Shown here: piece by piece, positions 23,706-35,221 of the stretch | Layout of the letters: each line of letters begins with the position of its first letter | Numbering within the stretch: the stretch's first letter is position 1 | NCBI RefSeq assembly: GCF_018294505.1 | Contig: NC_057795.1 | Coordinates: 520,815,512 to 520,879,511 of the forward strand | Source of the DNA: Triticum aestivum | Taxonomy: Eukaryota > Streptophyta > Magnoliopsida > Poales > Poaceae | Direction of reading: 5' to 3' | DNA: 64,000 nt | Position numbers and translations under genes: made by a program | The notes under the pieces: generated by a model | Told to the model about the DNA's origin: nothing | The model's database searches: none | Seen by the model: only the letters and a program-made list of their open reading frames with translations

Positions 23706-24013
23706 CGCCGATCCCGAGCTCCGAAGCTTCTCTCCTCCTTCGCTCTGCTTTTTCGCCCCCTTTTCTCCCGGTCGATTTCCTCGGGGTTTTTTTTAGCCTT
23801 GCTTTGTGCGGTGGGGGAGTGTGCGTTTGTGCTTTCTGTGTGTGTGTGTTTCTGTGTTTCTGCCCCGGACGAGTATGGACGATTGGGGGCGGTGCTTCGA
23901 TCTGGAGCGCTAGCGGCTAAGGGGCTGATGGATGTCAGCCGTTGGATGGGCCTTGGCGATCCGTGTGACAGGGAGACCAACCAATCGGACGAGAGCATGG
24001 ACGTAGCGGTGGA
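23706..24013 (-). promoter_or_regulatory. Proximal promoter and 5' UTR of the H2A gene
   Basis: On the minus strand CACGGATC (23965-23958) differs by one base from the plant histone octamer CGCGGATC. A CCAAT-box complement lies at 23981-23985. A weak TATA-like CTAAAAAAAA is near 23796-23787. The duplicated unit begins right upstream at 24014, so only about 310 bp of unique promoter separate the ATG from repeated DNA. Confidence 0.45.
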
Positions 24014-24299
24014 TTGTTGTGGTTTTGCTCTAGTATGAGCAGCCCAGCCCTACAGCACGAACCGAGCCCCAAGCCCAGTGGTCGGGTCGGGCTTGGACTT
24101 TAGTTTCCGCGCAAGAGTCAAGCCCAATAAAAGGCCTAAGATACAAGAAAACTATTCTGATAATAAAATGGAAGACGCTATGCGTCCGCCGGGTGACCCG
24201 TATGAAACATCCGCCCCCTCGACGGTCGTTCGTTTGATGTACGCGCGCACAGCCGTTCGATCTACTTCTGGCGCACGGATTGATCTCCTTCCTCGGCCC

Positions 24300-24770
24300 A
24301 TTAATTCCTGAAACAACGGCCGAGTTGCAGAAACAAGCGTCTCGCGAGCCGTTCAATCCTCCTCTCTAATTTTCTGCAACGAAGCTCTTGTTGCAAGATC
24401 TGGTCTTCTCTGATTTCCTGCAACAAGGCCTTGTTGCAAAACCTCATCTTCTACAATTTTCTGTAACAAGACACATGTTGCAAAATCTATTCTTCTTTAA
24501 TTTTCTGCAACAAGATCCTTAGAAAAATTGCAAACAACATCTCCCGCCACGTCTAATTTTCTGCAACAACATTTTTCACGTGTCTAATTTTCTGCAACAT
24601 CTTTCACGCGTCTAATTTTCTGCTCATCTTTCACGCTTCTAATTTTCTGCAACAAGATCCTTGTTGTAAAAATTGCAACAACATCTTCTGTTGCGTCTAA
24701 TTTTCTGCAACAAAACACTTGTTGTAAAAATTAAAACAACATCTCTGAGAAATAATTATTGGAAAAAACT
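24300..24770. repeat. Array of TTTTCTGCAACAAG-type units
   Basis: Units of roughly 40-60 bp around AATTTTCTGCAACAAGA, often followed by an imperfect inverted CTTGTTGCAAAA, recur about nine times with variable spacing. The core is palindrome-like (GCAACAAG..CTTGTTGC), so each unit could form a small stem. It lies in the segment missing from duplication copy 2. Confidence 0.75.
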
Positions 24771-24958
24771 AAGTGTATAAATTGCAACAAACTAAGTGTA
24801 TTACTGGATTCTCAAAGAAACTAATTATATTAACATTTTATAATGAGAAATGGCATTGTTTGTATTTCATGTCAGGTTAGCTATGCTAGGGCTTGGGGTT
24901 TTAGGATTGAAATCATGACACACAAAAACTCGGTCTGGCAAATGCTAAAGTATATGTA

Positions 24959-25197
24959 CCCCTCCGTCATCCAAAAAAAGGCCTAAACATGTTCTCCGAG
25001 TCAGGTGGTGTAAAGTTTGACCATGTTTGTAGAAAAAACTATAAACGACTAGTAAAATTAATATATACACACAATAAAGTATATGTTTTTACATTATATC
25101 TATTTGATATTGTACCTATGAATATGTTTTCCTACATACTCCGTCAAACATTGCACCATGAGACGAAAGTTATAGGCCTTCTTTTTACAAACCGGGG
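24959..25197. mobile_element. Stowaway-like MITE, diverged (copy 1)
   Basis: The termini CCCCTCCGTCATCC and the inverted GGCCTTC...CCGGGG are flanked by TA on both sides (24957-24958 and 25198-25199). Length is 239 bp, with no coding capacity. A second copy at 26640-26873 arose with the tandem duplication. Confidence 0.65.
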
Positions 25198-25717
25198 TAG
25201 TACACATACACATCATTTTGATGTCCTTTCAGTATCTTTTCTAAAAAAACACACATCATTTTGAACAAGGATTTGGGGTATGGGAATAACATGCAATATC
25301 ATGTTTGTCTAAGTAGTTTTGAATTGTACGACCATGTTAGTACCATGGGATATATGGGAGAATCGTATATCTTAGAGTCATATCGGTGTCGTAGGATTCG
25401 ATTTCTACAATCGTTGCATCAAAGATACTAAAAAAAATTACAAAACCATACTTTGAGGGTTTGTTCTTTTGCCTAAAGAAATATTTTCATTATGTTTTCA
25501 TGTATAACTCTGAGAGACATACTTACGAATATTAGAAAATGACTTATAATAGCAAAGGGACAATGGAACTAACCTTTTATTTTAATCTTGTTGACAAGTT
25601 GACATCCCTTTATTCCAATTTGTGCTTTTTCATGCAAAATATTAATATTTTATAACCAGCTTTTCTAAATTTTCATGGCTCTTTGAAAATACAGTTATCA
25701 TGTACTTGTAATGAACA

Positions 25718-26280
25718 TCTTTTATACCTATACCTAATAATAAAGAGGTTATTGCTTCTGACGGCATGTCAAGGAAATTGCCCCAAAGTTGCAAAATATT
25801 ACTGATCAATGTCATCTATAAATGATAAAAAAAAATGTTCCACATAGGGGAATCCCCCGCTGGGCAATACAGTAGGGACCTCCCACTCTCCACGTTGGGA
25901 GGAAATGCAGCGAGCCCGTTTGGGCCGGCCTATGTCCGGGCAGTCTGTTTTAAAAAAATGTTTTCGGTCTTTTTCTACTTTAATAATTTTCAACTTCAAA
26001 AAATTTCCAAAATTTTAGAAATTGAAATTCTGAAATAAAATATTTAATAAATCATAAAGAATTTCTGGATTCAAAAATGTTTGACATTTTATAAAAAATG
26101 TTTTTTATTCAAAGAATGTTAAAAATGTTGAAAACAAATTTTTGGGAAATCAAAAAATATTCATGATTTTGTACAATGTTCTTGTATTAAAAAATGTTAA
26201 TGAAATTGAACAAAATTTCACCAATTCTAAAAATGTAATGAATGGGAAAATATCCAAAAAATTGAAAAAGTGTTCGTGAC
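25718..26280 (+). mobile_element. Non-autonomous Helitron, truncated copy
   Basis: It starts TCTTTTATACCTATACCTAA like the full copy at 27399 and runs in parallel with it to ...CGTGAC, where the second duplication unit begins. The 3' CTAG end is missing because of the duplication breakpoint. Confidence 0.65.
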
Positions 26281-27985
26281 TTGTTGTGGTTTCGGCCTAG
26301 TATGAGAAGCCCGACCGGGCAGCACGAACCGAGCTTGAAGCCCAATGGTCAGGTCGGGCTTGGACTTTAGTTTCCACGCGAGAGTCAAGCCCGATAAAAG
26401 GCCCAAGATACCAAAATCTAGGATTATAATAAAATATAAACATCATAACATGTATATATCCAAACTAAATGTATTATTTGGATTCTAAAAAAACTAATTA
26501 TATTAACATTTTGTAATGAGAAATGACATTGTTTATATTTCATGTCAGGTTAGCTATGCTAGGGCTTGGGATTTTAGGATTGGGCTTGTTAAATCATGGC
26601 CCAAAAAAACTCGGTCTGGCAAATGCTAAAGTATATGTACCCCTGCGTCATCCAAAAGAAGGCCTATAAATTTTCTCCAAGTCAAGGGGTGTAAAGTTGA
26701 CCATGTTTGTAGAAAAAACTATAAACAACTTAATAGTAAAATTAATATGTACACAATAAAGTATATGTTTTACATTATATCTATTTGATATTGTACCTAT
26801 GAATATGTTTTCCTACAAACTTCGTCAAACATTGCACCATGAGACGAAAGTTATAGGCCTTCGCAAACAGGGATAGTACACATACACATCATTTTGATGT
26901 CCTTTCAGTATATTTTCTAAAAACACACACATCATTTTGAACAAGGATTTGAGGTATGGGAATAACATGCAGTATCATTTTTGTCTAAATAGTTTTTGAA
27001 TTGTACGATCATGTTAGTACCATGGGACCATATGGGAGAATCGTATATCGTAGAATCATATCGGTGTCGTAGGATTCGATTTCTACAGTTGTGGTATCAA
27101 AGATACTGAATTTTTTTACAAAACCACGACTTTAAGGGTTTGTTCTTTTGCATAAAAAATGTAATTTCGTTATGTTGTCATGTATAACTCTGAGAAATAT
27201 ACTTAAAAATATTAGAAAATGACTTATAATAGCAAAGGGACGATGTAAGTAACCTTTTATTTTAATCTTGTTGACAAATTGACATCCCTTCATTTCAATT
27301 TGTGCTTTTTCATGCCAAATATTAACATTTTATAACCAACTTTTCTAAATTGTCATGGCTGTTCAAGAAATATAGTTATCATGCACTTGTAATGCATGTC
27401 TTTTATACCTATACCTAATATAAAGGGGCTATTGCTTCTGGCCGTACGTCAGGGAAATTGCCCCCAAAGTTGCAAAATATTACCCACCAATGTAATCTAT
27501 AAATGTTAAAAATGTTTCACACAAGGGACCCCCCCACCCCCGGGCCGAGCAATACAGTACGGACCTTCTATATTCCGCTCTGCACGCTGGGAGAACACGC
27601 GGCATGCCCGTTTGGGCTGGCCCATGTCCAGACAGCCTGTTTTATCTTATTTTATTTACTGTATTCGTTTTTCTACTTTAAATAATTTGGGACTTCAAAC
27701 AAGTTCCAAAAATAAAATAAAAAGGGAAATTTGAAATAAAATATTTAATATATCATAAAATGTTTATGGATTCAAAAAGTGTTTGCGATTTTATAAAAAA
27801 ATGTTTGCTCATATAAAAAATATTCAAAATGCTGAATACAAATGTTCGGATAAATCAAAAAATATTCATGATTTTTTAAAAATTTCTTGTATTAAAAATG
27901 TTAATTAAATGCAACAAAATTTTGCTAATTTAAAGGGCGTTCCTAAATGAAAACATCCAAAAAAAATTCAAAAATTGTCCGTGAC
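26281..27985. repeat. Tandem duplication upstream of H2A, copy 2
   Basis: Second copy of 24014-26280 in direct orientation, without the TTTTCTGCAACAAG array. The Helitron continues past 27985 to its complete 3' end. The abrupt join CGTGAC/TTGTTGTGG shares only about two bases (TT) with the uninterrupted Helitron, so the join is nearly blunt. Confidence 0.88.
26640..26873. mobile_element. Stowaway-like MITE (copy 2)
   Basis: Counterpart of 24959-25197 with TA at 26638-26639 and 26874-26875. It is shorter and its right terminus is more decayed (CAGGGA). Confidence 0.6.
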
Positions 27986-28390
27986 TTACAAAATAGTTTG
28001 TTCATTCATAAAGTGTTCGCTGATTAAAAAATGATCATGCATTCCAAACAATTTTCATTAAATCTTAAAAATGTTCATGAATTTCAAAAATTGTTCCACC
28101 TATTTCTAAAACAATGTTCGTCCATTCTAGAAATCTCCGCCAATTTAAGAAAATTGTTAAATAATTTTTTAAAGATATTTGCAAATAAATGTTCATGAAT
28201 TCAAAAAAAAATAGAAAATGTTTGTGAATTTGAAAAACTTTCATGATTTCAAATATGTTCACGAGTTAAAAAAAAATTCCATGATTTCACGAAATTGGGA
28301 GTGATAGTGTATCTCGGTGATGCGGCAAAATGTGATCATGGCCAAATTATAATTTTTTTTTCCAGTTGCAACGATGGGCCCTTTTGCTAG
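27399..28390 (+). mobile_element. Non-autonomous Helitron (992 bp)
   Basis: The 5' end is TCTTTTATACC. The 3' end is TTTTGCTAG at 28390 followed by T, preceded by the GTTGCAACGATGGGC hairpin region seen at many grass Helitron ends. There is no Rep/helicase frame. The interior 27700-28300 is very AT-rich with many runs of AAAAATGTT. The termini agree with CTRR and 5' TC rules, but the upstream base is G here and A in the truncated copy. Confidence 0.7.
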
Positions 28391-28414
28391 TCTAAATAAT
28401 TAGCCAACCAGTAA

Positions 28415-29490
28415 ACTTGTGTGCACATGCGTGTTTCCACATCACCTCAATTGTTCATGGCCCTCAACCAAATTATGTGACATCAACAAGTCATGCATTT
28501 ACTCATACATTACCTTCGGTATTAAACTGCCATGCTATAACTATATACAGACATATCTAGCATTGCTTATTTCATGCAAAAATTATATCATTTTGGCATC
28601 TTTGGCATTAATTTTCATTATTTTTCTGGACTAACCTATTAATCCAGTGCCGAGAAACAATTTTTTATTTTTCTGTTTGTTTAGGACTTTGCATAATCTT
28701 TTTAGGAGCCCAACAAAATCAAACAAAAATACAACGTGAAGTTTTAGAGAAGAGCCATTGTGCCGAAAGCCCACCTGGAGGGGGGCCACCAGCTACCCAC
28801 ATGGCCAGGCGCCCGGAAAAGCTAGGGCGCATGGTGTGGTTGTGTGGCCACCCTGGAGCTCCATTCCGCCGCCTCTCGGTCCCCGTGGCTATATATATAC
28901 TCGAAAACACCTCCTGTATTTTTACCCTATTTTTTTCGCCGCCGTCAGTTCCTGATCTGAGACGATCTTCGTTTAGCCCTTCTCCGGCACCCTGCCCGAG
29001 GGGGAGGGGAAGTAATCTTCATCGATCTCTTCACCATCTCTTGTTTCTCCTATGATGATAGGGGAGTAGTTCACCCTCGAGGTTGAGGGTTTGTACCAGT
29101 AACTATGTGATCTAGTCCCTCCATTGATTATGTTCATTTCCAATGATGACTATGACCATGGGCTTTGTTAATAGAGTTGAATTATGTGATGTACGCCCCT
29201 CATATTATCTTTGCCGTGAATTGAATCTTTCTCATTCGTAAAGGTTTTTATGTTGAATTTAATCTTTTGGGAATCAATGAATTATGTGATTCATATCTAG
29301 TATAATTTTGGAGACTATAGTGGCAATGGGATGACTTGTGGATTGAGATTAGAACGATAAAGATCATGAGGTGATTGTTTAGTATGCCTTTTGGGACTAC
29401 TTAAGGTGACATCGGGGTGTGCCTTATAGATTAGAAAGAGAAACTTAGATGTGTGTTGTTGTTGTAGTGGATTTTAACCCTACTTAAGGT
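28415..29490 (+). repeat. Gypsy LTR fragment (Athila/Sabrina-like)
   Basis: Stretches such as GGACTAACCTATTAATC, GTTTGTACCAGTAACTATGTG and the later GTGACAT/GGGATGACTTG parts resemble 35325-36250 in the LTR at 35222. The canonical TGATACG start is missing and the right end is lost, so this is a truncated or recombined LTR. A TATA-like CTATATATATAC is at 28889-28900. Confidence 0.6.
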
Positions 29491-29997
29491 CCCACCCCCT
29501 ATCCTACATGGAGTACCCGCTAAGCAGTCAAGGCAGTCAGCAATGGTCCAAGCCACCCCCATGGTTCGATGCAAGGCTTCATGGTCGACAAGTCAAAGGA
29601 AGAAGACTACACAAAAGAATAAGTCAAAGGAGAAGGCAAGAGAGGAAAGAGGCCCAAGCCCAAGCAAGGAAGCCTCCACATAGTGTAGCAATTCTCTCTT
29701 AATGGGCTACAACTCACCTACTAGCCTAACAAAGAGCACATGGACCAAAGGATTGAAAGTTACCTAGTCCTACCCTCTCACCTACTTGCCTCAAGTGTAG
29801 CCTTGGTCATTTGTCAACACCCCTAAGCTATATAAAGCCCCCACATGGGCATGCAACTAACTTACTCTCACTTAAATAAACTCAAGTGGAAGAGTCGCTC
29901 TCTCCTTCCCTGCCCCTTCAGGAGGGCAAGAGCTCAGTGTCCGAGGGGCCTTGTAAGGCTCCTAACGCACTACGCCCCGGGCACCACTCTTGACGAC
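29491..29997 (+). repeat. Unclassified LTR-like fragment with TATA box
   Basis: A TATATAAA box at 29829-29836 is followed by AATAAA at 29875-29880 and a pyrimidine-rich stretch, the layout of an LTR R region. No matching partner LTR is in the window. The open frames are short and unconvincing. Confidence 0.4.
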
Positions 29998-30120
29998 TGA
30001 TGACCCACAAGTATAGGGGATCAATCGTAGGCCTTGCGATAAGTAAGAGGAGCAGAAGGAAATGACAAGTGGTTTTCAGCATGGTATTTTCTTCAAGCAC
30101 TAAAATTGTCGGTAACAAAT
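29998..30120 (+). repeat. Start of another gypsy LTR, cut at 30121
   Basis: TGATGACCCACAAGTATAGG is, from memory, a frequent Triticeae gypsy LTR start. It is interrupted after about 120 bp by a copia LTR. Family not certain. Confidence 0.45.
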
Positions 30121-30542
30121 TGTTGGAAATATGCCCTAGAGGCAATAATATTGTATCATTATATTTCCGTTATTCATAATTAAGAGTTTATATTTCATGC
30201 TATAACTGCTATGATCCTGGAATATGTGATTTAGTGGAAAACTCATATGCACGTGTAAAATGATAAACGGATAACAATGGGTTCCCGGTATCTCCTCTAA
30301 GACTGGCTCAAGTGTTGTTGGTGATCACATTTTCTAGATCTTAGGATATCATTAAGTGCAACGATGGTCCTAAAACAATATTGAGGGTATGACATTAGAA
30401 GAACGATCATATTGAATCAACCTGATACTTGTCTGTTATACTTATACTTTGTGATTATATCGTATAAAATCATCTGCTATAACATGAAGTGTTAGCATGT
30501 GGTTTAGTTCCTCGGACCATGAGAGTGTCTCGGTCACTTTTG
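30121..30542 (+). repeat. Plus-strand copia LTR, 5' fragment
   Basis: It starts TGTTGGAAATATGCCCTAGA, the canonical Triticeae copia LTR start, in plus orientation. After 422 bp it is cut by the minus-strand copia LTR at 30543. Its interior differs from the Angela-like LTRs here, so it belongs to another family. Confidence 0.7.
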
Positions 30543-32279
30543 TTGGGGAATGTTGCATGGGAAACAAAAAATTCCTATGCTCAGCAAGATCGATCTAGGA
30601 GATGAACATCTACAGGAGGAGAGATTGCATCTACATACCCTTGTAGATCGCTAAGAAGAAACATTAAGAAACAAGGTTCATGTAGTCAAATGTCTTCGTG
30701 ATCCAATGACGATCCGTCCACGAACTCCCGATCCATCGCCGAACGGACGACACCTCTGCGTTAGACACACGTACGGCTCGATGATGTCTCCTACTTCTTG
30801 ATCCAGCAAGAGAGGGAGGAGACGTAGATGTGATCTCAACCAGCACGATGTCGTGGTGGAGCAATCCCAGTAGGGCTTCGCCAAGCGCCTCCGAAACTAC
30901 AAACAAGGAAGAACGGGAGAGAGAGGAGGCCACAGGGTGTGGGAAATGTTGTGTCCATCCCTTGCCCCTCCTCCCCACTATATATAGGGGTGTTGGAGGG
31001 CTGGGGCGCAGCCCTAGCCCCTCCTCCAAGGAGGGGAGGCGGCCAAAGGGGGAGGAGTGCCCTCCAAGCCAAGTGGAGGGCCCTCCCCCTTAGGGTTTTC
31101 CTTCCCCTAGGCGGATGGGCCTTAGGGGGTTAGTGCACCTGGCCCAATAAGGCTAGGATGCCCCCCTTACAACCCATGCACACCCTAGGTGCTGGAGGGA
31201 CCCTTCTAGAACCCTCCGGAACCTTCCGGAAGCTTCCAGGTACAATGCTGGTAAAACCCGAAATTTTTCTCGTAGCCAAAATATGACTTCCCATATATAC
31301 GTATTTATCTCCGGACCATTCTAGAGCTCCTCGTGACATCCGGGATCTCATCCGGAACTCTGAACAATATTCGGTCACCAACGTGAATATCCCAATACTA
31401 CTCTGGCATCACCGAACGTTAAGTGTGTAGACCCTGTGGGTTCGAGAACTTCGCAGACATGGCCGAGACACCTCTACGGTCAATAACCAATGGCGGGACC
31501 TGGATGTCCATATTGGTTCCTACATATTCTACGAAGATCTTCATCGGTCGAACCTCGATGTCAAGGATTTAGCTAATCTCGTATGCAGTTCCCTTTGTCT
31601 ATCGGTATGTTAGTTACCCGAGGTTCGATCATCGGTATCTCCATACCTAGTTCAATCTCATTACCGACAAGTCTCTTTACTAGTTCTGTAATACAAGATC
31701 CCGTGTCTAACTCTCTAGTCACATTGCTTGCAAGCTCATTGTGATGCCGTATTACCGAGTGGGCCTCGAGATTCCTCTCTGTGATACGGTGTGACAAATC
31801 CCAGTCTTTATCCATGCCAATTCAATAGACACCCTAGGAGATACCTGTAGAGCATGTTTATAGTCACCCAGTTAGGTTGTGACGTTTGATACACACAAGG
31901 TACTCCTCCGGTGTCAGTGAGTTGCATGATCTTAAGGTCATGGGAACAGATACTTGACATGCAGAAAACGATAGCAATAAACTTGATATGATCATATGCT
32001 ACGCTTATAGTTTGGGTCTTGTCCATCACATCATTCTCCTAATGATGTGATCCCGTTATCAAATGACAACTCATATCTATGGCTAGGAAACCATAGCCAT
32101 CTTTGATCAACAAGCTAGTCCGGTAGAGGCTCACTAGGGACATATTGTTGTCTATGTATCAACACATGTACTTGAGTTTACAGTCAACACAATTATAGCA
32201 TGGATAATAAACGATTATCATGAACAAGGAAATATGATAATAACCACTTTATTATTGCCTTTAGGGAATATTTCCAACA
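30543..32279 (-). repeat. 3' LTR of the second copia (1737 bp)
   Basis: The minus strand starts TGTTGGAAATATTCCC at 32279 and ends CATTCCCCAACA at 30543. A minus-strand TATA box (TATATATAG) is around 30983-30974. Sequence and length match the Angela/BARE pattern and the LTR at 15081-16747. Confidence 0.92.
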
Positions 32280-32291
32280 GTCTCCCACTTG
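32280..32291 (-). other. Polypurine tract of the second copia
   Basis: CAAGTGGGAGAC on the minus strand directly before the LTR start. This is the usual tract of Angela/BARE elements. Confidence 0.88.
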
Positions 32292-32313
32292 CACTAGAGT
32301 CAATAATCTAGTT

Positions 32314-35221
32314 TTACATGGTAATGAATCTAACACCCATAGAGTTCTGGTGTTGATCATGTTTTGCCCATGGAAGAGGCTTAGTCAATGGATCTGTAAC
32401 ATTCAGATCTGTATGTACTTTGCAAATGTTTTTGTCCTCCTCCTTGATCGCACCGTGGATGGAATTGAAGCATCGGTTTATGTGCCTTTTCCTCTTGTGA
32501 AACATTTGTTCCTTGGCTAGAGCAATGGCACCAATGTTGTCACAAAAAAGAATCATTGAGTCCACTGCACTGGGCATAACCCCAAGATTTGTCATGAACT
32601 GCTTCATCCAGACACCTTCCTTTGCTGCCTTCGAGAAAACTATGTACTCTGCTTCGCATGTAGAATCAGCTACCACGCTTTGCTTAGAACTGCACCAGCT
32701 TACCGCTCCCCCATTCAGAATGTATATGTATCCTGTTTGAAACTTAGAGTCATCCGAATTAGTGTCAAAGCTTGCATCGACGTAACCCTTTACGACAAGT
32801 TCTTAATCACCTCCATAAACGAGGAACATTTCATTATTCCTTTTCAGGTACTTAAGTATATTCTTGACCAATGTCCAGTGCTCCATTCCTAGATTACTTT
32901 GAAACCTTCTGGCCATACTTATGGCAAGGCTGACATCTGGTCTTGTGCACAACATCGCATACATATAGAGCCTATGGCAGAAGCATATGGGATGACACCC
33001 ATCTTCTCTCTATCCTCTGTAGTCGCTGGGCATAGAGTCTTACTGAACTTCACACCTTGCAAAATAGGCAAGAACTCCTTCTTGGACTGATCCATTTTGA
33101 ACTTCTTTAATACTTTATCAAGGTATGTGCTTTGTGAAAGTCCTATCAAGCGTCTCGATCCATCTCTATAGATGTTCATGCCTAATATGAAAGCAGCTTC
33201 TCCTAGGTCCTTCATTGAAAAACTCTTGTTCAAATATTCCTTCACGTTTTCCAAAATTTCTATATTGTTTCCAATCAGCAATATGTCATACACATATAAT
33301 ATTAGAAGCGCTATAGAGCTCCCACTCACTTTTTTTGTAAATACAAGATTCTCTAAAAACTTGCATAAACCCAAACGCTTTGATCACCTCATCAAAGAAA
33401 AGATTCCAACTCCGAGATGCTCGCACCAATCCATAAATGGATTGCTGGAGTTTGCACACTTTGTCAGCATTCTCCGGATCGACAAAACCTTTCGGTTGCA
33501 TCATATGCAACTCTTCCTTAAGGAAACCATTAAGTAATGTTGTTTTGACATCCATCTGCAAGATTTCATAATCAAAAAATGCAGCTATTGCTAACATGAT
33601 TCTGGCGGACTTAAGCATCGCTACGGGTGAGAAAGTCTCATCATAGTCAACCCCTTGAACTTGTGAAAACCATTTTGCCACAAGTCGAGCTTTATAGGCA
33701 GTGACATTACCGTTTGCGTCCATCTTCTTCTTGAAGATCCATTTATTCTGAATGGCCTTTCACTCTTCAGGTAATACTTCCAAAGTCCATACTTTGTTTT
33801 CACATGGATCCCATCTCGGATTTCATGGCCTCTAGCCATTTGTTGGAATACGGGCCCACCATCGCTTCTCCATAGCTCGTCGGTTCAACATTGTCCAACA
33901 ACATGACCTCTAAGGCTGGGTTACCGTACCACTCAGGAGCAGTACGTATCCTTGTCAACCTACGAGGTTCGATAGTAACTTGATCCGAAGCTTCATGATC
34001 ACCATCATTAGCTTCCTCTTCAACTGACGTATTTGCCACAGAAACATCTTTCTGTTTTGTGCTACTCTCTGGTTGAAGTAAAGGTTCAACAACCTTATCA
34101 AGTTCTATCTTCCTCCCACTCAATTCTTTTGAGAGAAACTCTTTCTTAAGAAAGGACCCGTTCTTAGCAACAAAACTTTGCATTCAGATCAGAGATAGAA
34201 GGTATACCCAACCATATCTTTCGGGTATCCTATGAAGACACATTTTTCCGCTTTGGGTTCAAGCTTTTCTGGCTGTAGCCTTTTGACATAAGCATTGCAG
34301 CCCCAAACCTTGAGAAACGACAACTTAGGTTTCTTGCCAAACCACAGTTCATACGGTGTCGTCTCCACGGCTTAGGTGGTGCCCTATTTAAAGTGAATGC
34401 ATCTATGTCTAACGCATAACCCCAAAACGATGTTCAATAAGTTTCAATTACGATGTTCGAACACACCATTACGCTGTGGTGTTCCAGGTGGCGTCAACTG
34501 TGAAACAATTCCACATTTTCTTAAGTGATTGCCAAACTCATAACTCATATACTCTCCCCCTCGACCAGATCATAGGAATTTGATATTCTTGTTATGATGA
34601 TTCTCAACTTCACTCTGAAATTGCTTGAACTTTTCAAACGTTTCAGACTTGTGCTTCATTAAGTAAATATACCCATATCTACTTAAATCGTCGGTGAAGG
34701 TGAGAAAGTAACGATATCCACCGCGTGCGTCAATGCTCATCGGACCGCACACATCAGTATGTATGATTTCCAATAATTTACTTGCCCGTTCCATTGTTTT
34801 GGAAAACGGGGTCTTAGTCATCTTGCCGATGAGGCATGGTTCACAAGTGTCAAGTGACTCCAAAAGTCCATCAGCATGGAGTTTCTTCATGTGTTTTACA
34901 CCAATATGACCTAAGCGGCAGTGCCACAAGAAAGTGATACTATCATTATCAATTCTACATCTTTTGGCATCAATGTACATGTGTGTCACCACTATCGAGA
35001 TTTAATAAGAATAAACCCCTCACAATGGGTGCATGACCATAAAAGATATTACCCATATAAATAGAACAACCATTATTATCTGATTTAAATGAGTAACAGT
35101 CTCGCATTAAACAAGATCCAGATATAATGTTGATGCTCAACGTAGGCACTAAATAACAATTATTCAGGTTCATCACTAATCCTGATGGTAATCGAAGAGC
35201 AAGTGTGCCGACAGCGATCAC
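32314..35221 (-). pseudogene. Degenerate copia pol: GAG-pre-integrase, integrase, RT, RNase H
   Basis: Reading right to left: a protease-linker and pre-integrase zinc finger (HCRLGHIGVKHM, CEPCLIGKM, 34970-34800), then the start of the integrase core (IIHTDVCGPM, FTDDLSRYGY). Integrase frame breaks follow around 34570-34200, then a linker (34183-33800). Reverse transcriptase at 33723-32919 has MDVKTTLLNGFL, and its active site reads YVYD where YVDD is required, so one catalytic Asp is replaced by Tyr. RNase H at 32676-32314 keeps DSTCEAEYI and CDNIGAIALA. Stops and shifts separate at least four open pieces. It cannot encode a working polyprotein. Confidence 0.9.

Larger units (their letters stand above)
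24014..26280. repeat. Tandem duplication upstream of H2A, copy 1
   Basis: This copy begins TTGTTGTGGTTT and matches 26281 onward in order: a GC-rich block (24030-24140 with 26295-26405), an AT-rich stretch, a MITE, more flank, and the 5' part of a Helitron. It breaks off at ...CGTGAC (26280), inside the Helitron, at the point that matches 27985. It has about 600 bp (roughly 24150-24780) absent from copy 2. Confidence 0.88.
30543..35221 (-). mobile_element. Second Angela/BARE-type copia element, 3' half
   Basis: 3' LTR 30543-32279, polypurine tract 32280-32291, RNase H, reverse transcriptase, integrase and GAG-pre-integrase up to 35221, where a gypsy LTR interrupts it. The gag and 5' LTR would lie on the far side of the gypsy but are not seen before 64000. 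It is inactive, with several frame breaks and a lost catalytic residue. Confidence 0.9.

Noticed and set aside
22888..23998. Long minus-strand frame over the H2A gene rich in Arg, Pro and Ser
   Set aside because: It is an out-of-frame reading of the GC-rich H2A exons and promoter; the spliced H2A frame explains the DNA.
24300..24770. CRISPR-like array
   Set aside because: Units vary in length and sequence without uniform spacers, in plant nuclear DNA; it is an ordinary diverged tandem repeat.
28719..29055. Frames in the LTR fragment near 28720-29060
   Set aside because: They lie within LTR sequence shared with 35222-36884 and have no domain.
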